From: Thermoproteales archaeon
GTDB lineage: Archaea; Thermoproteota; Thermoprotei; Thermofilales; Thermofilaceae
Assembly (NCBI GenBank): GCA_021163245.1
Contig: JAGGXB010000127.1
Span: forward strand, 1-37,247
Length of the DNA stretch: 37,247 nucleotides
Direction: 5' to 3'
A program made the translations under genes and the position numbers. Below the pieces are notes generated by a model that ran no database searches, was not told where the DNA came from, and saw nothing but the letters and a program-made list of their open reading frames with translations. Below, piece by piece: positions 15,458 through 22,548 of this stretch; the stretch's first letter is position 1; the number at the start of each line of letters is the position of its first letter.

Positions 15458-17046
15458 GAACAGTTGTATGGGTCGAAGGCACAACCGTCAAATTTAGAAT
15501 TAATGAAAATATTCTAGTTGAAAGAGGAGAACTTGTCAAGGTAGAGGATAAAGGACAGAGATTCATCTTAAGAGTATTTGATTTCAAGCCAGAATCCTTG
15601 TTAACACCAGCAGAGATAGCAATGGTAAGTAAAAAGGTTGAAAATGGGGAGAATCCCGCATTATATGATAAAGGTTTACGATTATATGACACAGCTCTTT
15701 CGACTATAATTGCTCAAATAGATAAGAATGGGAATGTACATGGTCCGACAGCTGTACCCTCAATATTTAGTAGTGTTGAATCTTTAGAAAAAAGGGATTT
15801 AGAACTCTTACATCTTGACACAGGCGATATTTCTATAGGATATGTTAGAGTAGGCCATAAAAGTTCTGATATAATAGTTACTTTAAATGGAGAAAAAACA
15901 ATACCGCATCATATCTTAGTTTGTGGTGTTACAGGAGCTGGAAAAAGCAATTTGGGAAAAGTATTTGCGGCATCGATAATGTCTTTGAACAACAAGAAAT
16001 ATAGTCTTATATTATTCGACTGTGAGAGCGAATATCTAAAAGGTGGAGGTCCTGGACAACTTGGATTAGCTCATTTGCCTCAATCAGAAGACAGGTTGCT
16101 TTATGTGACAAGTCTAATCGATAAACCATCCCGTATAACTATGAATCTTAGGATTGACGGATTCTCAGTAAAAAGAAGTATTCAAACTTTTCCATTAAGA
16201 GTCAGTATATACAGATTAGTTCCAAGTGATTTCACAATGACAGGAGAATTTACCGGACCACAGGAAGAACTATTATGGATGGTATATAACCTGTTTCGAG
16301 AAAAATGGATCGATATTTTGCTCTCTATGGATACGAAAAATCTTTATCGGAGACTCAATAGACTAACTTCGGTTACTACCCTAAATGTTACTAAAAGAAA
16401 GATAAAGCATATGCTCGGTAACGGAGATATATTTGTGAATGAAGACAATGATTTTTTCAAGAGTATATTAAGTGCTGTATCAAAAGGTATGGTTATTCTT
16501 ATAGATACACCCTTTGCAACAGAGGGTGAAGAAAAACTGTTGTCTGTAGCAATAGCAAGAAGAATATTTAACATGTACGAAAAAATGCGCAAGGAATTTC
16601 CCGAAAAATGGGAACAATTACCATATGTTTTGATAATGGTTGAAGAAGCACATAGATATTTAGCAAGACAAAGTTTAACTGCAGGCGGAGAAGTACGAGA
16701 AAATATCTTTTCTATAATAAGCAAGAGAGGTAGAAAGTACAGGGTAGGTGGACTTTATATAACTCAAATGCCAGGAGAACTAATGGAAACTGTCATTAGA
16801 CAAACACTCACCAAAATTATATTGCCTCTACCAACTAAGCCTGATTACTTAAAAGTAATACAATATAGTCCTTATCTGGACGAGGCAGAACAAGAAATAA
16901 AAACGTTAGATCGCGGTGAAGCATTGGTTGTTTCACCACCATCTGGGATTAGGTTTGCTGTACCAGTGAAGATATTCTCATATGAAGAGTTAGTAGAGGA
17001 GTTAATCGAGAAAAATAAAGTATCGCAGACTAATGTTTACTCATAG
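15448..17046 (+). CDS. herA: HerA bipolar DNA helicase/translocase
   Basis: HerA is a hexameric FtsK-like ATPase that drives NurA in DNA end resection. From the ATC at 15448 the protein is 532 residues: a HAS-barrel (IRLGTVVWVEGTTVKFRI onward, 1-60), Walker A GVTGAGKS at 160-167, Walker B LIMVEEAH, a sensor/arginine-finger region SKRGRKYRVGG, and TQMPGEL. The first canonical start is TTG at 15598 (LTPAEIAMV), which would drop 50 residues, including most of the HAS-barrel that binds NurA. The open frame, homology and SD spacing favour initiation at ATC or a sequence error here. It overlaps nurA by 10 nt and the convergent PaaK-like gene by 17 nt. Confidence 0.85.
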   Translation: MRLGTVVWVEGTTVKFRINENILVERGELVKVEDKGQRFILRVFDFKPESLLTPAEIAMVSKKVENGENPALYDKGLRLYDTALSTIIAQIDKNGNVHGPTAVPSIFSSVESLEKRDLELLHLDTGDISIGYVRVGHKSSDIIVTLNGEKTIPHHILVCGVTGAGKSNLGKVFAASIMSLNNKKYSLILFDCESEYLKGGGPGQLGLAHLPQSEDRLLYVTSLIDKPSRITMNLRIDGFSVKRSIQTFPLRVSIYRLVPSDFTMTGEFTGPQEELLWMVYNLFREKWIDILLSMDTKNLYRRLNRLTSVTTLNVTKRKIKHMLGNGDIFVNEDNDFFKSILSAVSKGMVILIDTPFATEGEEKLLSVAIARRIFNMYEKMRKEFPEKWEQLPYVLIMVEEAHRYLARQSLTAGGEVRENIFSIISKRGRKYRVGGLYITQMPGELMETVIRQTLTKIILPLPTKPDYLKVIQYSPYLDEAEQEIKTLDRGEALVVSPPSGIRFAVPVKIFSYEELVEELIEKNKVSQTNVYS

Positions 17047-18433
17047 TTCCTTGATGTTTTCTTAGATCCAAAACCTTTGTACCTTTGAGTTTATTAAAGA
17101 TATTCTCAACAAGTACCTCAAATTCTTCGATTTCAACTTTAGGAGTTATTTCAAAGTAATCCTTAATTAAATGCCTTATTTTAGTTATAAGCTTCTTAGT
17201 GTTATCCTCTATATTTGTTCTAGGGGCAACTTTTATTATAAGTTCATCCAAGGAAAACTTATCTGTCGGATCTCTTTTTGTTATTAAAATTTGGAATTCC
17301 TTTATTTCTTCTATACTATTTAATACATTTTCCAGTGCAATAGTATTTATCAAAGTTCCTTTAACCTTAGTTATCTGTAACTCTTTTTCATCACTTACCC
17401 GATATATATCGCCTACCATCTTTAAGTTTCCATCTTCATAAAATATTCCTCCTTTGATATAATCATCAGTCCAGTATCTCAAAAACACTGTTCCTCTAAA
17501 ATCAATATGTGAAAAAACAATTACACCGCTTTCACCATAGTCAAGAGTCTCGCCTGTTTTTGGGTCAACAACTCGCCAAATATGAAGATCGGGATTAATG
17601 ATATATCCGCCATCCTCTTCGTTCTCAAATATTGCTACTTTCGATTCAGTTAAAGCGTATGTCCTTATTACTGTTGGTACTGTTCCAAGCGATCCAAAAT
17701 TATCTTTAATTCGCTTTACCAAGGCTTTTTGCGCTGCCTCACCTCCAAGAATAATGTACCTTACATAAGATTTTGTATTCTCCTCGATAGCTACCTCACT
17801 GAAATATTTCACATAACTTGGCATCCCCATTATAGCATTTATCTTAAATTTATCAAGCAAACTTGCTTGTAGCCTTGTTCTGCCAGAACCTAACAAGGTG
17901 GCAAATATGTGACTGTTATTTAACCATCCAAATGTTGCATGCCAAAATGCGAGATGAGGCGCATATGGAAACATTATCTGTAAACGAACATTATTATCTA
18001 ATTCTTCTACCATATGTCTAGTTGAAATATTTCCTTGCTTAGCTATTAGCTCAAAATCATATCTTGTATAGAAACAAGTAGAGGGTGTCCCTGTTCTACC
18101 TGATGTAGCGAAAAAGGTGGCTGGTGCATACTCATATTTGATTTCCTGCATAAATTTTTCTTTTTTAAACACAAACAGTAACATATCCCAGGGAGAAATA
18201 TAGTGGATTATTTTCTTTTGATATGGCGTTAAGATAAAATCTTTTTCTTTTCCAACCCAATCAGGTTTTTTTGTGAATGGTATTTTATCAAGATCCTTTA
18301 ATGTTTTGAAGTTGTTAGGCTTTAATTTTAACTTTCTAAGAAGTTTACCATAGTATGGGTGAAAATCATAAATCCGTTTTAGAAACCATCTAAATTTTTT
18401 CATTTGATATCTTTCAATATCATTAAGATTCAT
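17030..18433 (-). CDS. Phenylacetate-CoA ligase-like adenylate-forming enzyme (PaaK/CapK family)
   Basis: About 467 residues of the ANL superfamily, PaaK/CapK branch. Visible: the phosphate-binding loop FATSGRTGTPS near residue 110-120, ILGGEAAQ (substrate pocket region), the motif RTYALTES, and FLRYWTDD followed by a YRVSD hinge (D/R-x-x hinge) leading into the C-terminal lid. Such enzymes activate a carboxylate with ATP as acyl-AMP, usually passing it to CoA. The acid is unknown. ATG at 18433 is preferred because GGTGG lies 5 nt upstream; GTG at 18442 overlaps that motif. The gene overlaps the end of the hexapeptide-repeat protein gene, implying coupling. Confidence 0.8.
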   Translation of the reverse strand: MNLNDIERYQMKKFRWFLKRIYDFHPYYGKLLRKLKLKPNNFKTLKDLDKIPFTKKPDWVGKEKDFILTPYQKKIIHYISPWDMLLFVFKKEKFMQEIKYEYAPATFFATSGRTGTPSTCFYTRYDFELIAKQGNISTRHMVEELDNNVRLQIMFPYAPHLAFWHATFGWLNNSHIFATLLGSGRTRLQASLLDKFKINAIMGMPSYVKYFSEVAIEENTKSYVRYIILGGEAAQKALVKRIKDNFGSLGTVPTVIRTYALTESKVAIFENEEDGGYIINPDLHIWRVVDPKTGETLDYGESGVIVFSHIDFRGTVFLRYWTDDYIKGGIFYEDGNLKMVGDIYRVSDEKELQITKVKGTLINTIALENVLNSIEEIKEFQILITKRDPTDKFSLDELIIKVAPRTNIEDNTKKLITKIRHLIKDYFEITPKVEIEEFEVLVENIFNKLKGTKVLDLRKHQGTMSKH

Positions 18434-19119
18434 TCTTTCCACCTTTTAATCTTTCTTACTGGAACACCTCCATATATCCATCCTCTTTCTAGAATGCTGT
18501 TTTTTGGTACAAGGCTATTAGCACCCACAATAACGTCATCTTCAATTATGGTCCCTGGAAATACTGTAGTATATTGACCGATGGTCACATTATTACCTAT
18601 CTTAACTCTCTTCAAAATAAGTTTCCCTTTTTCAGCAACATGACCTATTATACTTGCCATATCACCGATTAAAACATTATCGCCAATTTCAATTAAATGC
18701 AGGTCATTAACATCTTTTGCAATGATTATTGTATTTTCACCAATCTTTGCTCCTAAAGCTTTATAGAAAAGGTTATTCAGCCCACCTCTAGCAAAGGTTA
18801 AGAAAAAGAAATCAACCATCTGGAGCAAACTGGCATAGAGTAACCATTTTACCGTTGGGAAACTTCCTATAGGATATTCTCCTTCTCCAACCCTCAGATT
18901 TAGAATCCTAATAAATATAACAATTACTATCATTAGAAACATTCCAAATACAAAGTATGAAAAACCTATAAGAAATAATTTTATTAAAATGAAATTAAGA
19001 GATAAAGCATACCTGACGATAAAATAGCTTGGTATTAGTGAAATTCCAACAATAAAAGCACCAAGAGTATACAATGCTAAGCTTGATATAATCGTAAAAA
19101 AATCTTCTTTCAAACTCAT
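18430..19119 (-). CDS. Membrane-associated hexapeptide-repeat (left-handed beta-helix) protein
   Basis: 229 residues. Two long hydrophobic segments (about 8-38 and 42-72) are followed by an amphipathic region and then a left-handed beta-helix (about 125-225) with hexad repeats: IGENTIII, IGDNVLIGD, IGNNVTIGQ, VIVGANSLV and YGGVPVRKI. The final IYGGVPVRKIKRW is the usual end of acetyltransferase-type beta-helices. Membrane helices fused to such a helix also occur at the C-terminus of some non-ribosomal-peptide-synthetase-like proteins. An acyl-transfer role using the product of the neighbouring adenylating enzyme is inferred. The SD AGGTG is formed with the TAG stop of the upstream small gene. 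Confidence 0.75.
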   Translation of the reverse strand: MSLKEDFFTIISSLALYTLGAFIVGISLIPSYFIVRYALSLNFILIKLFLIGFSYFVFGMFLMIVIVIFIRILNLRVGEGEYPIGSFPTVKWLLYASLLQMVDFFFLTFARGGLNNLFYKALGAKIGENTIIIAKDVNDLHLIEIGDNVLIGDMASIIGHVAEKGKLILKRVKIGNNVTIGQYTTVFPGTIIEDDVIVGANSLVPKNSILERGWIYGGVPVRKIKRWKE

Positions 19120-19129
19120 TTTAAAACAC

Positions 19130-19318
19130 CTAAAAAATGAATTTACCGAAATAAACCCCTAACCAAAAGGCAATTTCGCTTACAATACCTATAGATAAAT
19201 AAACCATGGCAGCTGTTCTGTCATCATTTCGAAATTTAAGGAATAATGCGAAACCACTAAAAACTCCTAGAAGTGCAGCTATTACCACATAAATATATGC
19301 TTTATTATCAAACTCCAT
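19130..19318 (-). CDS. Small membrane protein in front of the hexapeptide-repeat gene
   Basis: 62 residues with two hydrophobic helices (about 8-27 and 37-58) joined by a charged loop (KFRNDDRTA). No family recognised. No SD is visible before the ATG at 19318; a T-rich TATA-like stretch about 30 nt upstream suggests a leaderless start. Its stop codon TAG is part of the AGGTG SD of the next gene, so the three genes down to the PaaK-like enzyme form a coupled unit. Confidence 0.65.
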   Translation of the reverse strand: MEFDNKAYIYVVIAALLGVFSGFALFLKFRNDDRTAAMVYLSIGIVSEIAFWLGVYFGKFIF

Positions 19319-19384
19319 AGGAAAATAATCCGAATAGACAAATAAAAAATTTTACTACGACAACTAACTAAGTATTACTAAACA

Positions 19385-19744
19385 TTATTCTCTGGTTGTT
19401 TCCCCTCTTTGTTCTTCTTCTTTTTTCTCTTCCTTTTCTTGTTTTTTCTCTTCTTTTTCTTCTGTTTTTTGTGTTTCTTGTTTTGTTTCTTCTTCGAGTT
19501 TTTTAAGTTCTTCTTCAAGCTCCTTCTCAATCTCCTCTATAGGCTTAGGAGGAGGAGTAGTAGCAAGAGTATAACCAATCCAAGCAAGAATACCAAGCAC
19601 ACCAGCAACAGCAACAAAACCAGTCAACTTCAAAACAAACATAGAAAGCCAGGATCCTCCGAAAAATAAAAGATAACCATATATTAATATCCCAAGAACG
19701 CTTCCGATTGCTAATAAACCTCCTACGAGCTGATCCTTACTCAT
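19385..19744 (-). CDS. Membrane protein with long Glu/Lys-rich tail
   Basis: 119 residues: two hydrophobic segments (about 8-28 and 33-60), a short proline patch (TTPPPKP), then about 50 residues almost only of E, K, Q and T forming a highly charged helix. I do not recognise it. AGGTG lies 5 nt before the ATG. It precedes the 62-residue membrane protein by a 66-bp gap on the same strand and is divergent from the ABC exporter. The DNA of the tail is a strand-biased purine/pyrimidine tract. A cell-envelope role is possible but unproven. Confidence 0.6.
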   Translation of the reverse strand: MSKDQLVGGLLAIGSVLGILIYGYLLFFGGSWLSMFVLKLTGFVAVAGVLGILAWIGYTLATTPPPKPIEEIEKELEEELKKLEEETKQETQKTEEKEEKKQEKEEKKEEEQRGETTRE

Positions 19745-19897
19745 ACAAACACCTTTTAGATTCTTAATATATTGTCTTCCATACCCATTTATATTTTTTG
19801 ACAGATAATTGAATTAGATAAACATAAAAATTAAAATAGTAAAAAGAAAAATATAAAGCATATCGAAAATATTTTAACATACGCTTCTTAGGTATTA

Positions 19898-20908
19898 GTG
19901 GCGATTCTCATGGAAAAAATAAAAGCTGAAAACCTCCGAAAGATTTTCATAACTAAAGAGAGAAGAGGTATATTTAAAGGAGAGAAAAGAAAAGTAGAGG
20001 CACTTAAAGGTATCTCTTTTGCGATAAATAAGGGCGAGATATTTGGTTTACTTGGACCCAATGGTGCAGGAAAAACAACAACTATAAAAATACTTTCTAC
20101 GCTTCTTTTACCCGACGATGGAGACGCATGGGTTAACGGATATCATGTTGTTAAAGAAGCAAATAAGGTTAGAGAAATTATTGGTGTAAGCCTATACAGT
20201 GATAGAGGTTTCTATTGGAAGTTAACAGGGTATGAAAATTTAATGTACTTTGCCTACCTATACCATCTTAATCCGGAATATGCGAAGAAGAGGATCAAAT
20301 ATTTGTTAGACATACTAGAGTTATCAAAAGATGCCGATAGATTGGTAGAAGAATACAGTACAGGTATGAAATCTAAACTTAATTTTGCTAGGGCTCTAAT
20401 ACATGATCCAGAAATAATATTCCTTGACGAACCGACAATAGGACTAGATCCTAATTCAGCCAGAAAAATAAGAGAAATCATCCGAGACCTTAAGAAAGAA
20501 GGAAAAACTATTCTTCTAACTACACATAATATGTATGAAGCTGATATACTATGTGATAGAATAGCGATCATTAATAAGGGTAAAATAATAGCTTTGGGAA
20601 CACCAAACGAACTAAAATCTGTAGTTGAAAAAGACAGAGTAATTGAGATACAAATCTATGGCATCCTTAATGGATTAACAGATAAAATAAGGAAAATTAA
20701 TGGCGTAAAAAGGGTCGGCTTAATCCAAGAGGAAAAAAGTTTAAAAAATCGTATAAAAGTAATCATGGAAAGCGATGATGTTGTACCAGAAGTGTTGAGA
20801 ATTCTTGTTTCTGAAAAAATAAAGGTTGAGTCTATTAAATCGGTAGAGCCTTCCTTGGAAGATGTATTCGTATACTTAACGGGTGAGAGACTTGAAAAAG
20901 AAGAATAA
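19898..20908 (+). CDS. ABC exporter ATP-binding protein (NatA/CcmA-like)
   Basis: A 336-residue ATPase for the two following permeases. Walker A GPNGAGKTT near 53-61, Q-loop replaced by SLYSDRG as is common in this branch, signature STGMKSKLNFARAL (STGMK in place of LSGGQ, as in NatA-type proteins), Walker B IIFLDEPTIGLD, H-loop TTHNMYEAD. The last 80 residues form the usual C-terminal regulatory domain (DUF4162-like). GTG at 19898 or ATG at 19910 may be the start; neither has a clear SD. The substrate (drug, lipid or polysaccharide) cannot be told. Confidence 0.9.
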   Translation: MAILMEKIKAENLRKIFITKERRGIFKGEKRKVEALKGISFAINKGEIFGLLGPNGAGKTTTIKILSTLLLPDDGDAWVNGYHVVKEANKVREIIGVSLYSDRGFYWKLTGYENLMYFAYLYHLNPEYAKKRIKYLLDILELSKDADRLVEEYSTGMKSKLNFARALIHDPEIIFLDEPTIGLDPNSARKIREIIRDLKKEGKTILLTTHNMYEADILCDRIAIINKGKIIALGTPNELKSVVEKDRVIEIQIYGILNGLTDKIRKINGVKRVGLIQEEKSLKNRIKVIMESDDVVPEVLRILVSEKIKVESIKSVEPSLEDVFVYLTGERLEKEE

Positions 20909-21725
20909 ACAATTGCTTTTGATTAAAGGTATATTTATAAAAGAGATCAAGATTATGTCCCGATATATTGGTAACTGGATTATGATTATAACACTACCGT
21001 ATATGCTGGCAGGAATTTTCTTGGGAGTTGGATACGCTGTCGGAGGAAAAAATGCCTCAATAAACTTCTATAAGAACACAGGAATTTCGGACCCCGCTCT
21101 TTATTCGATACTTGGAGGCGCAATTATGATCGCTACCATGATAATACTCGAAAACACAGGAGGATATATAAGAGAAGAGCAATTAATAGGAACCTTTGAG
21201 TTACATTATCTAACACCTAACTCAACACTACAAATATGGTTTTTCCATATTTTGCCAATTGCAACGATAATGATCGGGATATTTTCCATAACTATAACAC
21301 CTATATTATTGTTTAAAGGTAACCTTTTATCATTTAGCGAATGGCTCATTGCTGCAACGGTTATTTTCTTATCGTTAATGCCATTAGCAGGTATAGGATT
21401 AGTGATAGCTGCTTTAACCGTCCGTTTTAAAGAAGTCTGGGCAATTGTGAATGTAATTAACTCTGTTATAACATTACTTTCCGGCTTCTATTATCCTTTG
21501 GAAATATTTCCTGAAATGGTTCAAACAATAGCATTGCTTGTGCCTTCATCTACTGCCGTGAAAATTTTAAGAACAATTATACAACATAGATACACTTCAC
21601 TCAATTTTGGACCTCAAATAATATTATTTCTCGTTTTATCAATGATCTATCTATCTTCTGGATATATCACCTATAAGAGGTGGGAGAATGCAGCTAGAAA
21701 AAACGGAGAACTCTCAAAGTATTAA
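20892..21725 (+). CDS. ABC-2 type permease (first)
   Basis: About 277 residues with six hydrophobic helices and an N-terminal basic amphipathic stretch (KKKNKQLLLIKGIFIKEIK). Typical ABC-2 features: an EEQLIGTFELHYLTPNS segment after helix 2 (the coupling region) and a late PLEIFPEMVQ loop. I choose TTG at 20892, which stands 5 nt after GGGTGA in the end of the ATPase gene; GTG at 20883 falls inside that SD. It overlaps the ATPase gene by 17 nt and the next permease by 38 nt. Confidence 0.88.
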   Translation: MKKKNKQLLLIKGIFIKEIKIMSRYIGNWIMIITLPYMLAGIFLGVGYAVGGKNASINFYKNTGISDPALYSILGGAIMIATMIILENTGGYIREEQLIGTFELHYLTPNSTLQIWFFHILPIATIMIGIFSITITPILLFKGNLLSFSEWLIAATVIFLSLMPLAGIGLVIAALTVRFKEVWAIVNVINSVITLLSGFYYPLEIFPEMVQTIALLVPSSTAVKILRTIIQHRYTSLNFGPQIILFLVLSMIYLSSGYITYKRWENAARKNGELSKY

Positions 21726-22548
21726 TGGAAAATATCTCAAAGGTATAATGTCCATATTTTTAGAGCTATATGCAACTGCGTCAAGAGGATACAAGATATA
21801 TTTTAGATACACTGCTTGGTTTATTGCAGACTTGATCACAACGCCTATATGGATACTGGTATTTCTTCTACCAATTCTAATGTTCCTGCCAAAAGAACAA
21901 TGGAATAACCCAACTACGATTAATTTCTTCTTCTGGGCAATGGTTATGTGGGATATAGTGGGTGCCGGATTATGGAGCTTTGGTCAAGCAATTAGAAGAG
22001 AACAACAAACTGGAACGCTAGAGTTCCTATTTCTTACAAATGCCAACAGAATAATAATGTTTACAAGAAGTATTTTTACTCGCGGTCTTGAATTAACAAT
22101 CATGTTTGCTTATATGGTGATAGTGTTTAAACTTTTATTTGGTGTCGACATTATTTTAAGGAATATTTTAGGAGTTATATTTATACTGACATTAGGACTC
22201 CTGATAGCGATGGGTTTTGGCGAAATCTATGGTGCATTAGTACTTAGATTTAAAAACATAGGACCCGTAACTAATATTTTAGAATTTGTAATTCTAGGAA
22301 TAAGTGGCATATTCTTTCCAATATCCAGATTACCAGATCAAATAAGGTTAATTTCTCTACTATCTCCATTTACATATATAGCAGAAATGACTAGATATAT
22401 GGCAATGGGAATTGAAACATATTTGGATCCTGGATTTGAATTAATACTAATGATTCTAATGGCGATAATATTTAATGCTATAGGCTTTGTTACAATTCTA
22501 TATATTGAGAAAAATCTCAAAAAAACTGGAAAACTTGGAGCCTATTGA
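21688..22548 (+). CDS. ABC-2 type permease (second)
   Basis: 286 residues, six hydrophobic helices, with the coupling segment RREQQTGTLEFLFLTNANR and the conserved PISRLPDQIRLISLLSPFTY loop before the last helices. Similar to the preceding permease in plan but clearly diverged, so the transporter is probably a heterodimeric channel. GGTGG lies 4 nt before the ATG, within the upstream permease gene. The 3' end overlaps the convergent peptidase gene by 7 nt. Confidence 0.88.
   Translation: MQLEKTENSQSINGKYLKGIMSIFLELYATASRGYKIYFRYTAWFIADLITTPIWILVFLLPILMFLPKEQWNNPTTINFFFWAMVMWDIVGAGLWSFGQAIRREQQTGTLEFLFLTNANRIIMFTRSIFTRGLELTIMFAYMVIVFKLLFGVDIILRNILGVIFILTLGLLIAMGFGEIYGALVLRFKNIGPVTNILEFVILGISGIFFPISRLPDQIRLISLLSPFTYIAEMTRYMAMGIETYLDPGFELILMILMAIIFNAIGFVTILYIEKNLKKTGKLGAY

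Noticed and set aside
15598-15600. TTG at 15598 as the true start of herA
   Set aside because: It would delete 50 residues of clear HAS-barrel sequence, and no SD precedes it, whereas a strong SD lies before 15448.
19409-19669. Plus-strand ORF very rich in F and L opposite the 119-residue membrane protein
   Set aside because: It is the complement of Glu/Lys codons; composition is artificial (long F runs) and there is no start signal.
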